DNA of 26,281 nucleotides from JTS-RE9 sp964649195 (GTDB lineage Bacteria; Planctomycetota; Phycisphaerae; Phycisphaerales; Phycisphaeraceae). The notes under the pieces were generated by a model. The model searched no databases, was not told the origin of the DNA, and saw nothing but the letters and a program-made list of their open reading frames with translations. Position 1 is the first letter of the stretch. Each line of letters starts with the position of its first letter. Made by a program: the position numbers and the translations under genes. Below are positions 8,401 to 15,722 of this stretch, piece by piece. The DNA is taken from assembly GCA_964649195.1 (NCBI GenBank), contig CAZYPK010000063.1, forward strand, positions 1 to 26,281, given 5' to 3'.

Positions 8401-8858
8401 AAACGATCAATACATCCGAAGCGTTCGAATCCGGGATCGAATCGTGGCCTGATTCATCGGCCACTGGCGAGGTTTTTGCGCGTCCGGCGCTTTACGCGAT
8501 TCGGTCCGATCCGAATTGGGTGGCGGAGCGTCGTCAAAGGATTGATCGTTTAGGCCGGTTGGCCCCTGACTGGGACAGTTACGGTGCGCGGAAAGTGGAG
8601 CCTTTGTCCATGGAGTTCGCCAAGCAGGCGCTGAGCGTGCTTGGGACCGTCGTAGGCGTGGAGTCGCCCGCGATCAGCGCGACACCGGAGGGCTTCGTCT
8701 CCCTTTCATGGGATAACGGGAATTCGTCAATGGATGTGGATTTTCTTCCCGATGGTCGAATGGCTTACGCCTGCCTGAACGCGGCGGATTCCTCCAGGGA
8801 TGATGAAGGAACGACTCGCGAATTGGGGCGCATTCTTGCCTTGCTCATTCAATGGTGA
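8397..8858 (+). CDS. Hypothetical protein, second gene of the TIGR04255-like operon
   Basis: A 153-residue soluble protein starting at the ATG that overlaps the upstream stop by four bases. Visible features are an Arg-rich helix (WVAERRQRIDRLGRLAPDWDSYGARKVEP) with a WDSYGA motif, then a predicted beta-rich half (PAISATPEGFVSLSWDNGNSSMDVDFLPDGRMAY). The pattern 'helix, DWDSYGA, P-x-x-P..G.v.l.W, pDG' is one I associate with small uncharacterised proteins found beside TIGR04255 members, but I cannot name a family. Overlap and shared strand indicate it works with its neighbours. Confidence 0.8.
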   Translation: MKTINTSEAFESGIESWPDSSATGEVFARPALYAIRSDPNWVAERRQRIDRLGRLAPDWDSYGARKVEPLSMEFAKQALSVLGTVVGVESPAISATPEGFVSLSWDNGNSSMDVDFLPDGRMAYACLNAADSSRDDEGTTRELGRILALLIQW

Positions 8859-8886
8859 ACAGTGACCGGGCCACGGGAACGCAAGG

Positions 8887-9303
8887 ATGCAGGACACCGA
8901 TGTCATTTCCGATGACGAGATTCTTCTAAGACGACTGCCTCCGTCAGACATGCCGCCTGAAAGCGTGGTTCAGCAACCTGATGGTGGATTTCGGGCCACG
9001 AGTGTTCGGATGCGCGTGCGTGATGGCGAAGAGGGATTGTCCGTGTCACGTTCATCGTTGACCTCTCCGCTGCGACTGTTGAATCTGCTTGAGTTGCAGG
9101 GCAAGTCACCGGTTGGATGGCGCGTTTGTCGCATTTCCGTCAGGGACGTTCGCTCGCTGGATTTGGATGTCAGGCCGGACCCCAAGCCCGAGGATCCCGG
9201 ACATTGCCTCATCGTCGGCACGATTCAAAATCCCTTGACGAAAAGGATGAGCGCCAAGCTCGCCCAGTTCACCAGGGTGCTGTCGCCTGATGACATTGTG
9301 TGA
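8887..9303 (+). CDS. Hypothetical protein, third gene of the TIGR04255-like operon
   Basis: A 138-residue soluble protein 28 bases after the previous stop; GGGA at 8876-8879 is a weak ribosome site for the ATG at 8887. It begins with an acidic segment (MQDTDVISDDEILLRRLPPSDMP) and contains GGFRATSVRMRVRDGEEGLSVSRSS and a C-terminal PGHCLIVGTIQNPLTKRMSAKLAQFTRVL. The LLRR...P...G...S..F/M...eglSV pattern is typical of small orphan proteins of unknown function. It ends 32 bases before mutS. No enzyme motif, membrane segment or DNA-binding motif is evident. Confidence 0.78.
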   Translation: MQDTDVISDDEILLRRLPPSDMPPESVVQQPDGGFRATSVRMRVRDGEEGLSVSRSSLTSPLRLLNLLELQGKSPVGWRVCRISVRDVRSLDLDVRPDPKPEDPGHCLIVGTIQNPLTKRMSAKLAQFTRVLSPDDIV

Positions 9304-9335
9304 CTGCAACCCGCCTTTTCCGCTACATTGCCTTC

Positions 9336-12236
9336 ATGTCCGAGGCCAAGCAAGACACCCCCGCCATGCGGCAATATCGCCAGTTCAAGGAGCAGTTTCC
9401 CGACTGCATCCTCTTCTTTCGCATGGGTGATTTTTACGAGATGTTTTACGAGGATGCCCGGCTCGCTCATCGTGTGCTGGGCGTCACGCTCACCCAGCGA
9501 ACGCAAGGCATCCCGATGGCGGGCGTGCCGTTTCATGCGGTCGAGAGTTACCTTCGCCGCATGATCAAGGCGGGCTACCGCGTGGCGGTTTGCGATCAGA
9601 TGGAGGATGCCGCCGCCGCCAAGGCCTCCAAGTCCACTGTCATCTCGCGCGATGTCACCCGCGTCATCACGCCAGGCACGCTCACCGATGACACGCTGCT
9701 CGAAGAAGGCAAAACCAACCCGCTGGCGGCGGTGATGTTTCATGGGGAAATGAAAAGTTCCGAGTTCCGAGTTCCGAGTTCCGAGTTGAAAGGCACGGGT
9801 ACACATCGCTCTGATTCCGGTTCCCCAACTCGGAACTCGGAACTCGAAACTCGGAACTCTCTGGCTTCCGTTGCCTGGGCCGAGCTTTCCACCGGCTCGT
9901 TCCACATGGCGACGCTCACCGTGGATGAGCTGGCTGATGAACTGGGGCGCATCGCGCCGCGCGAGGTGCTCTATGTCGAGACGGCCAATCACGAGACGCC
10001 GCCGCGCGTCAAAGCCGCCATCGCAGCCATCGGCTGTCCTGCGGTGCCCCGGCCGGCGTGGCATTTTCGACAGGCCGAGGCGGTCGAGATTCTCTGCAAA
10101 CAATTTCGCGTCGCCACGCTCGCAGGCTTCGGTCTGACGGGTGATGAACCGGCACTCGGTCCCGCCGCGGCGATCGTGCATTACCTGCTCGAAACGCAGC
10201 GGGCCACGGGGGATGGTCAGCGCGGGCCGGAGCTTGGGATGAAGTCGCCGACCGGGACGCCGCAGCCGCGCATTGATCACATCGCCCACCTTCAGCCGCC
10301 CAGGGCATTCAACCGCAGCGAACATCTGATCATCGATCAAACCTCGCTGCGCAGCCTGGAAATCGAGCAAACCACGCGCAGCGGCAAAGCCGAGGGCACA
10401 CTGCTGGCCACGCTCCAGAGCTGCCGGACTCCGATGGGCAAGCGCATGCTGCGCCACTGGCTTTGCTACCCGCTGCGCGATCGGGTGATCATCGAAGGCA
10501 GGCAGCGCATCGTCGGAGCGATGGTGGAGGACACGGTCTTTCTCGAAGCGCTGCGCGATGCACTGGAAGGCATTCAGGATATTCAGCGCATCCTCGCCCG
10601 CATCGCCGTGGCGCGCGGCCTGCCTCGCGATCTGGTGGCGCTGGGCACAAGCTGCGCCCAGGCAGGCAAGCTGGTGGAACTGCTTGCGGATCGCCCTGCG
10701 GTGAAGCCGTTTCATGACATCGTGCAATCGGTGGTCAGCGATCTGGATTCGCTGAGCCAGGCGATTCTCATCGCCTGCATCGACACGCCGCCAGCCCATC
10801 TGCGCGATGGCGGCCTGATCAGGGATGGCGTCGATGCGCTCCTCGATGAATACCGCGGCCTTCAGCGCGACAGCAACACCTGGCTGGCGGGCTATCAGAA
10901 AAACCTCGTCGAAGAGACAGGCATCAACAGCCTGAAGGTCGGCTACAACAAAATCTTCGGCTACTACATCGAACTCACCGCCGCCAACAAGGACAAGGCG
11001 CCCGCCGCCTGGAGCCGCAAGCAGACGCTCAAGAACTGCGAGAGGTTCATCACGCAGGAGCTCAAGGATTTCGAAGGCAAGGTGCTCAGCGCCCAGGACC
11101 GGGCGATCGCGCGGGAGCAGGAAATCTTCACCGAACTGTGCGAAGCCGCGAAACGGCAGATGAACGCCCTGCACGCGCTGGCCGACGCGGTGGCGCAGAT
11201 CGATGTGCTGGCCTGCTTCGCCAGGCGGGCGGTGAAGTTTCGTTATGTGAAACCCACACTCGTCGATGAACCGGTGCTCCACATCCAAGGCGGCAGGCAC
11301 CCGGTGCTCGATGAACTGCTCGCGGACAAGTTTGTGGCGAATGAGATGAGCCTCGGGTGTCGGGTGTCGGGTGTCGGGTGTGAGGAAGAGAAGGCGTCGG
11401 AGACTGTCAATAGTGCCTCTTCTGGCCCGAAACCCGAAACCCGAAACCCGAAACCCGCTTCGCTCGCCCTCATCACCGGCCCGAACATGGCCGGCAAATC
11501 GACCTACATCCGCACCGCCGCGCTGCTCACGCTCCTGGCCCACACCGGTTCCTTCGTCCCCGCCGATGCCGCGACCATCGGCCTGTGCGACCGCATCTTC
11601 ACCCGCATCGGCGCCAGCGATGAACTGCACACCGGCCAATCCACCTTCATGGTCGAGATGACCGAGACCGCCAACATCTGCCATCACGCCACTTCCGCCA
11701 GCCTCGTCATCCTCGACGAGATCGGGCGCGGCACTTCGACGCTCGACGGCCTGTCACTGGCCTGGGCCATCGCGGAACATCTGGCGGTGCGCGGCTGTCG
11801 CACCATGTTCGCCACGCACTATCACGAACTGACGCAACTGCCTGAGCGTTATCCGAATGTCGCCAATCTCAACGTGACCGTGCGCGAATGGCAGGGCGAA
11901 ATCGTCTTCCTCCACCGCATCGTCCCCGGCGCCGCCAGCCGCAGCTACGGCATCCACGTCGCCAAGATCGCCGGCCTCCCGCCGGGCGTCATCTCGCGCG
12001 CCGACGAACTGCTCGCCCAGCTCTCGGTGAGCCACGCCGGCAGCGTGATGGATGAGAGTGACGCGACAACCCGCCGCAAAAAACCGCGCCCCGCCCTCGC
12101 CCAGATGTCGCTCTTCACCGAGTATGTGAACCACCCCGTCGTTGAAGAACTGAAATCGCTCGACCTCAACACCCTCTCGCCGATGCAGGCGTTTGAAGTG
12201 CTGCGGCAACTGCGCGAGAAGGTGGACAATCCCTAA
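9336..12236 (+). CDS. mutS: DNA mismatch repair protein MutS with two repeat-encoded insertions
   Basis: MutS recognises mismatches and small loops and starts repair through its ATPase. The ATG at 9336 gives 966 residues (E. coli has 853). Present are the mismatch-reading MGDFYEMF (Phe33, Glu35), the connector and lever domains, the clamp (ETGINSLKVGYNKIFGYYIELT), Walker A GPNMAGKST (about 715-723), the signature/Walker B region LVILDEIGRGTSTLDG and ATHYHELTQL. Two in-frame heptamer elements add about 37 residues near 140-176 (connector domain, before SVAWAELSTGSF) and about 36 residues at 673-708, just before the Walker A strand. Both are at positions where ordinary MutS has a short loop. 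No Shine-Dalgarno is seen; TACATT lies six bases before the ATG. A GTG at 9300 overlapping the upstream stop would add 12 non-conserved residues. No mutL adjoins it. Confidence 0.97.
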   Translation: MSEAKQDTPAMRQYRQFKEQFPDCILFFRMGDFYEMFYEDARLAHRVLGVTLTQRTQGIPMAGVPFHAVESYLRRMIKAGYRVAVCDQMEDAAAAKASKSTVISRDVTRVITPGTLTDDTLLEEGKTNPLAAVMFHGEMKSSEFRVPSSELKGTGTHRSDSGSPTRNSELETRNSLASVAWAELSTGSFHMATLTVDELADELGRIAPREVLYVETANHETPPRVKAAIAAIGCPAVPRPAWHFRQAEAVEILCKQFRVATLAGFGLTGDEPALGPAAAIVHYLLETQRATGDGQRGPELGMKSPTGTPQPRIDHIAHLQPPRAFNRSEHLIIDQTSLRSLEIEQTTRSGKAEGTLLATLQSCRTPMGKRMLRHWLCYPLRDRVIIEGRQRIVGAMVEDTVFLEALRDALEGIQDIQRILARIAVARGLPRDLVALGTSCAQAGKLVELLADRPAVKPFHDIVQSVVSDLDSLSQAILIACIDTPPAHLRDGGLIRDGVDALLDEYRGLQRDSNTWLAGYQKNLVEETGINSLKVGYNKIFGYYIELTAANKDKAPAAWSRKQTLKNCERFITQELKDFEGKVLSAQDRAIAREQEIFTELCEAAKRQMNALHALADAVAQIDVLACFARRAVKFRYVKPTLVDEPVLHIQGGRHPVLDELLADKFVANEMSLGCRVSGVGCEEEKASETVNSASSGPKPETRNPKPASLALITGPNMAGKSTYIRTAALLTLLAHTGSFVPADAATIGLCDRIFTRIGASDELHTGQSTFMVEMTETANICHHATSASLVILDEIGRGTSTLDGLSLAWAIAEHLAVRGCRTMFATHYHELTQLPERYPNVANLNVTVREWQGEIVFLHRIVPGAASRSYGIHVAKIAGLPPGVISRADELLAQLSVSHAGSVMDESDATTRRKKPRPALAQMSLFTEYVNHPVVEELKSLDLNTLSPMQAFEVLRQLREKVDNP
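9756..9859. repeat. Heptamer inverted-repeat element in mutS (copy 1)
   Basis: The left arm (9756-9787) is four and a half GAGTTCC units; the right arm (9827-9859) is GGAACTC units with one GAAACTC variant. The centre begins GAAAGGCA, matching the priA copies. It codes SSEFRVPSSEL...NSELETRNS in frame. Confidence 0.93.
11353..11457. repeat. Heptamer element in mutS (copy 2, different heptamer)
   Basis: The left arm has four TCGGGTG units (11353-11381) and the right arm has CCCGAAA units (11426-11457). The arms are inverted repeats except for one mismatch per 7-base unit (CACCCGA expected, CCCGAAA-phase found). Same layout and length (about 105 bases) as the GAGTTCC elements, but a different repeated word. 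It is in frame immediately before the MutS Walker A motif. Confidence 0.88.
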
Positions 12237-12417
12237 GCCTATCCGAGCCGCAACACGCCAGCGTGCGGAAGCCGGTGGTTTCCTGTGTGCTCAATCACCC
12301 GCTGGTTGACATTTCATGGCGGATCGTGGGCCATGTCGTGTGGCGTGACGTGTCCGACCTGATGTTGTTGTGTGCGAGGTGGAACCGGCCTTGCGCCGCT
12401 ACCGGCGCCTTCCGTGC

Positions 12418-12423
12418 TATCAT
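12418..12423 (+). promoter_or_regulatory. -10-like TATCAT of the vapB-like gene
   Basis: TATCAT, preceded by TGC (extended -10 pattern), ends eight bases before the ATG at 12432. There is no Shine-Dalgarno site. The same TATCATTCCGGCAT-ATG arrangement recurs exactly in the copy at 24547-24561 on the minus strand. The 195-base gap after mutS otherwise shows only a weak hairpin near 12248-12268. Confidence 0.45.
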
Positions 12424-12431
12424 TCCGGCAT

Positions 12432-12668
12432 ATGAGCACCGCTGAGATCATTGCGGAGTTGCCCCGGCTGAGTTCCGCGGAACGGGCCCAGGTGGAAGCC
12501 AAGTTGAAGGAACTTGCCAGGCCGACCCGCGAAGCGCAAGCCGGCCCCATCGCGGCACATCCCGCTCTGGGCATCTGGAAGGATCGCACCGATCTTCCCG
12601 ACGACCCGGTCGAGGCGTCAAAACAATTGCGCGAGCGCATGATGCGCCGGACTGATGCAGCCGGGTAA
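12432..12668 (+). CDS. VapB-like antitoxin
   Basis: A 78-residue protein with a helical N-terminus (MSTAEIIAELPRLSSAERAQ) of the type seen in small antitoxins that dimerise and bind their own promoter, and a charged C-terminal half (WKDRTDLPDDPVEASKQLRERMMRR) that would wrap the toxin. It sits 13 bases before a VapC-type toxin. The first 24 codons and about 16 bases upstream are repeated almost exactly at 24472-24563 (minus). Assignment rests on position and size, since antitoxins are poorly conserved. Confidence 0.75.
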   Translation: MSTAEIIAELPRLSSAERAQVEAKLKELARPTREAQAGPIAAHPALGIWKDRTDLPDDPVEASKQLRERMMRRTDAAG

Positions 12669-12681
12669 GGGTGGCCGAGTC

Positions 12682-13068
12682 ATGACCAGCGGGATGTTCG
12701 ACAGCTCAATCCTCATCGACTGTCTCCGCGGCCGTGTGGATGCGGTCGCGTTCCTCGCCGCCCAATCCGCGTCGGGACGTTCGCGGACGCATTTGTTTGT
12801 CGTCGCGGAGTTGCTCACGGGCGCCCGCGACAGGAACGAGCAGAATCTGATCGACTCCTTCCTGCAATCCTTCGATCTGGCCGTGCCCACCGACGCCGAC
12901 GGCCTGTCCGCCCTCGACCTGTACCGTCAGTTTCGCCTGTCACACGGCGTCGATTGGCCCGATTGCCAGATCGCCGCCACCGCGCTTCGGCTGGGCGTCG
13001 AAGTCTTCACGCAGAACGTCAAGCATTTCACCGCTTTCCCCGGTCTCCGCGTCGTCCGAGCCTATTGA
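12682..13068 (+). CDS. vapC: VapC-like PIN-domain toxin
   Basis: VapC toxins are metal-dependent RNases that cleave tRNA or rRNA and stop growth when freed from the antitoxin. The 128-residue protein has the PIN signature: Asp7 in MFDSSILID, Glu43 in VVAELLTGA, Asp94 in DWPDCQIAATA and Asn112 in FTQNVKHF. All acidic positions are intact, so the toxin should be active. The ATG at 12682 is preferred (AAGGG upstream); an ATG at 12655 would overlap the antitoxin stop by 14 bases. Co-transcribed with the vapB-like gene. Confidence 0.9.
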   Translation: MTSGMFDSSILIDCLRGRVDAVAFLAAQSASGRSRTHLFVVAELLTGARDRNEQNLIDSFLQSFDLAVPTDADGLSALDLYRQFRLSHGVDWPDCQIAATALRLGVEVFTQNVKHFTAFPGLRVVRAY

Positions 13069-13147
13069 TTGAACAATGATGCTCGACCGCCTGCCCTGTG
13101 TGTGTCGAACGAACTGCAACGGGGTCGGGGGTGTTGGGGGGCAAGCG

Positions 13148-13251
13148 AGCAGGGTGGGTTGAGACTCGGCGAAACCCGTCATCGGGAGAGAGGCGGCATC
13201 CGAAGTCCTTTCGCCGCGGGTGGGTTTCGCGGAGCCTCAATCCACCCTGCT
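13148..13251. repeat. Inverted-repeat element, copy A (left of the PIN/partner pair)
   Basis: The ends AGCAGGGTGG and CCACCCTGCT and the adjoining GAGACTCGGCGAAACCC / GGGTTTCGCGGAGCCTC are inverted repeats. The interior carries CGTCATCGGGAGAGAGGCGG. The whole is about 90 percent identical to 13980-14081. No coding capacity; it resembles a miniature non-autonomous element. Confidence 0.8.
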
Positions 13252-13302
13252 TGCTACTCGCTGGCGGCAAGGCCTGCCGGCGTCATCAACCGGGGCATGG
13301 TC

Positions 13303-13308
13303 TATAAT
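13303..13308 (+). promoter_or_regulatory. Consensus -10 (TATAAT) of the PIN gene
   Basis: TATAAT ends nine bases before the ATG at 13318, with no Shine-Dalgarno site. A transcript starting six or seven bases downstream would be practically leaderless. No clear -35 is seen; the upstream 60 bases run into the inverted-repeat element. Confidence 0.45.
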
Positions 13309-13317
13309 GAAATGGCA

Positions 13318-13758
13318 ATGCTGATTTACCTCGACATGTGTTGCCTGAAGCGGCCGTTCGATGACCAGTCGCAGCCGCGCAATCGGATCGAAAGCGAGAT
13401 CGTGCTGTCGCTGCTTGCGAAAGAGTCTTCTGATATCCGATTTGTGCGATCGTCGGCGTTGATTCTGGAAAATGATCAGAATCCTGTTCGAGAACGAGCG
13501 CTTCGGGTGGGGAACTGGCTGCTGGCAGATTCCGCGGTTGAACCAAGTGGCCGGCAGTTTGCATCACGGATTGGTGAGTTGATGGACCTGGGATTTCGGA
13601 ATTTCGACGCGCTCCATCTCGCGAGCGCCGAGGAGGCCGGCGCGGGATGGTTCGTGACGTGCGATGATCGGTTGTTGAAAGTCGCCGCGAGAAATCTGGA
13701 TCGATTGAAACTTCGGGTGATCTCCCTGATCGCCGCAGGCAAGGAGTTGATGCAATGA
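13318..13758 (+). CDS. PIN-domain protein, toxin-like (second family)
   Basis: A 146-residue PIN-fold protein of the type beginning MxxYLDxCxLxRPxDDQ. Asp6, Glu51 (ALILEND), Asp97 (FRNFDALHLASAEEA) and Asp116/117 (TCDDRLL) supply the expected acidic site. The start is set by alignment with its paralog at 23848-24291 (MRLYLDVCSLNRPYDDQ); longer upstream reading runs through a repeat. The last codons overlap the next gene (ATGA). It is only distantly similar to the VapC-like protein upstream and belongs to a different PIN subgroup. Probably an RNase toxin whose partner is the downstream small protein. Confidence 0.85.
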   Translation: MLIYLDMCCLKRPFDDQSQPRNRIESEIVLSLLAKESSDIRFVRSSALILENDQNPVRERALRVGNWLLADSAVEPSGRQFASRIGELMDLGFRNFDALHLASAEEAGAGWFVTCDDRLLKVAARNLDRLKLRVISLIAAGKELMQ

Positions 13759-13964
13759 GTGCCATCTTTCTTTCTCCCGTTGAACTGCGCACGCGCGGCT
13801 TCGACGCCCTCGTTGCGGCGCTGGGCTGGGTCAATGCGGTTCGTTTCATACAACAGTATGAGCCGAGCCGGTTGAATTATGTGGAGGAGCGCGACGCGAT
13901 TCTGCCGGATTGGAATGCACAGGAAATGATTCAACGGCTGGCCGGACGGAAAACGGGCGGTTGA
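13755..13964 (+). CDS. Small partner of the PIN protein, putative antitoxin
   Basis: A 69-residue protein translationally coupled to the PIN gene. Key features are LRTRGFDALVAALGWVNAVRFIQQYE and VEERDAILPDWNAQEMIQRL. It is homologous to the product of 23633-23851 (RGHQALFAELGPVGFIRFMRQF), which is likewise coupled to a PIN gene. The pairing in both loci argues that the two proteins form a module with toxin first, opposite to the usual VapBC order. I do not recognise a named family. A fragment of its 3' end recurs at 25795-25834. Confidence 0.75.
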   Translation: MSAIFLSPVELRTRGFDALVAALGWVNAVRFIQQYEPSRLNYVEERDAILPDWNAQEMIQRLAGRKTGG

Positions 13965-13979
13965 TCCGAGCGAATAGCG

Positions 13980-14081
13980 CAGGATAGGTTGAGGCTCGGC
14001 GAAACCCGTCATCGGGAGAGAGGCGGCATCCGAAATCCTTTCGCCGCAGGGGTGGGTTTCGCGGACTCAACCCAGCCTGCT
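13980..14081. repeat. Inverted-repeat element, copy B (right of the PIN/partner pair)
   Basis: Same element as 13148-13251 in the same orientation: GAGGCTCGGCGAAACCC at the left and GGGTTTCGCGGACTCAA at the right, with the shared GTCATCGGGAGAGAGGCGGC interior. Together the two copies bracket the PIN/partner pair. Confidence 0.8.
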
Positions 14082-14099
14082 TGCTTGCACGACCGCGAA

Positions 14100-15002
14100 T
14101 CACTTTTCAAATGTCACAAAATAGGTTTTCGTGCGAGCATCATAGAGAGAATGGTTTCGAGGCGTCTCTCCTGTAATTCGAACTGTGATTTTAGGGACGG
14201 TTTTCGTTTGATTGACGTCTTGGGGCATGAGCGGGACATTCCGGGTGCTACCCGGGTTGAAATATTCGGCAAGGAGCCGGATACCAATTTCGGGCGCCGA
14301 TTTCAACAGGGATTCGCCAGCCATTTCCATTACTCCCCGTTGGACTGTCTCGGAGGTCTTTGTAATTTTGATTTCCGCATTCTTGAGTTCGACGACAGCC
14401 CACAGGTATCCGCCGTCTGACACCGCCCTAATCTTTTTTGCGAGTTCAACGGAGCAGTTGAAACCTTCGGCCTTGAAGTCGAGATGCATGTCAGCAAAAC
14501 CGTAGCTCGCTTCGCCAAGTCGCGGTTCGGGAATCGGCAATGCCGAAAACTGTTTCTTATCGACGTCATAACGGGGAGCCGTGGTAGGAAACACCACGAA
14601 CAGTTTCCCGTGCCGCTGGTTGGCGAGTTTGGGCACTTCTAGTTTCGCGAGTGCGGAATTTTGCTGCCGGGCGGCATGCTGTCGTCTCATTTCCTGAACA
14701 GCCTTGTTTCGGTTTTGGGCGGCATTTTGGTCCTCTGCGACGGCGAAATCCACTCGTTTTTGAAAAGCTTCCCTTGTCTCGAATTCGCCACGAATAAGCA
14801 GGGGACGGTCCGGAAATCGCCGCGATGCCTCCCGCCGCGCGGCGGCCTCGTCAAAAGATCCCACCTCGGGAGTAGAGAGAGCTTTAAGGTACGGTTCAAC
14901 TACCGTTGCATGCCCCTTTTGGTTTACAACCACCCATGCCTCTTGCGAAAAGGCAGCGTTGCAGGACGACAGAAGGATTGCGGTCACAAGGAGAAGTCGC
15001 AT
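14100..15002 (-). CDS. Exported protein of unknown function
   Basis: A 300-residue protein. The ATG at 15002 is chosen because GGAGG lies eight bases upstream and the N-terminus is a signal peptide (MRLLLVTAILLSSCNAAFSQ). LSSC could be a lipobox, so it may be a lipoprotein; cleavage after AFS is the alternative. The mature part has LLIRGEFETREAFQKRVDFAVAEDQ, a GEFET..F..R pattern seen in some bacterial envelope proteins, an Ala/Gln-rich probable coiled coil (about 100-140), then a beta-rich C-terminal half. It is last in a minus-strand group of three in a stretch visibly poorer in GC than the rest. Confidence 0.75.
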   Translation of the reverse strand: MRLLLVTAILLSSCNAAFSQEAWVVVNQKGHATVVEPYLKALSTPEVGSFDEAAARREASRRFPDRPLLIRGEFETREAFQKRVDFAVAEDQNAAQNRNKAVQEMRRQHAARQQNSALAKLEVPKLANQRHGKLFVVFPTTAPRYDVDKKQFSALPIPEPRLGEASYGFADMHLDFKAEGFNCSVELAKKIRAVSDGGYLWAVVELKNAEIKITKTSETVQRGVMEMAGESLLKSAPEIGIRLLAEYFNPGSTRNVPLMPQDVNQTKTVPKITVRITGETPRNHSLYDARTKTYFVTFEK

Positions 15003-15058
15003 GGTTGAACCTCCAGGTAAATGGAACACTACAATCACACCGCACAGCCGGATGAACC

Positions 15059-15292
15059 TCAATTTGTAGTCGGCTTGAAGCAGAAGCCCGCCTGGCGATG
15101 CTGAGCCAACCACGCATCGGGATCATCAACCGTGAGCATTTCCGGAAATCCGGTTGGCGGACGTGGGCCAGTCGCATCGAATATCTGGACTTGCCCGCTC
15201 GCAAGAGCACCGGGCGGAAGAGTGATACCGATGTGGTATTTGCCGTCGTTTCCCATGACGACGTAAACCTTGCCTGACCAACTTGACGCCAT
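15059..15292 (-). CDS. Small hypothetical protein
   Basis: A 77-residue protein; the ATG at 15292 has GGAGG five bases upstream. It reads MASSWSGKVYVVMGNDGKYHI then ITLPPGALASGQVQIFDATG and ends with DDPDAWLAQHRQAGFCFKPTTN. No signal peptide, membrane segment or known motif. Located 56 bases upstream of the exported-protein gene on the same strand, so it may be co-transcribed with it. Confidence 0.6.
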   Translation of the reverse strand: MASSWSGKVYVVMGNDGKYHIGITLPPGALASGQVQIFDATGPRPPTGFPEMLTVDDPDAWLAQHRQAGFCFKPTTN

Positions 15293-15425
15293 CGGAACCT
15301 CCGCTTTGTCGCTGAACGACCTGCCGCTCAGTGGCGAGCCGCGTGCGGGGCAGGACGCACAAGGCCCGATGGAAACATTTAACGCGCGCCGCTCGTCCAC
15401 TGCGACGGTTGGTTATGCGACACGT

Positions 15426-15722
15426 TCACGGCAACGGTTTCGGACATCGAGGAAGCTTGAGCAAATTGTTTGTGGTCTCATCATCCTTGTCAGTGCGAAT
15501 GTATGGATCGCCTTGATCTGGACTGACCTTATGCACTTCAGCGCGCTCGCCGTCCACAAACGTGTAGAAACACGACGTACCGAGCCCAATCTCATACAAG
15601 ACATCGCTAAGCTTCTTCTGCCAGCCGTCACCGCCGATTTGTGTGATTCTTTGACCGTCGCCTTCGGTTGCTTCGGTGATCACACACGTCACTTTAAACT
15701 TAAGTGGTTTCTTTGTTTCCAT
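15426..15722 (-). CDS. DUF3892-like protein
   Basis: A 98-residue protein. KFKVTCVITEATEGDGQRITQIGG, a central Trp (DGWQKKLSDVLYEI), then PYIRTDKDDETTNNLLKLPRC match the pattern of DUF3892 (a 'V.C.....d....I..iGG...W' start and a 'Y.rT..D....NLL.LP.C' end). Function of the family is unknown. The ATG at 15722 is preferred to an ATG 12 codons upstream because the family begins close to it. It is first in the three-gene minus-strand group, separated from the next gene by 133 bases. Confidence 0.8.
   Translation of the reverse strand: METKKPLKFKVTCVITEATEGDGQRITQIGGDGWQKKLSDVLYEIGLGTSCFYTFVDGERAEVHKVSPDQGDPYIRTDKDDETTNNLLKLPRCPKPLP

Noticed and set aside
9300..9335. GTG start of mutS overlapping the upstream stop codon
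   Set aside because: It would add 12 residues before the normal MutS start; the ATG at 9336 fits the family. Coupling to the upstream operon cannot be fully excluded.
5841..11457. CRISPR array from the regular repeats
   Set aside because: Units are 7 bases with no spacers, arms are inverted, and no cas gene is present.
9225..11687. 820-codon minus-strand open frame opposite mutS
   Set aside because: MutS motifs on the plus strand are complete; the antisense product has no recognisable domain.
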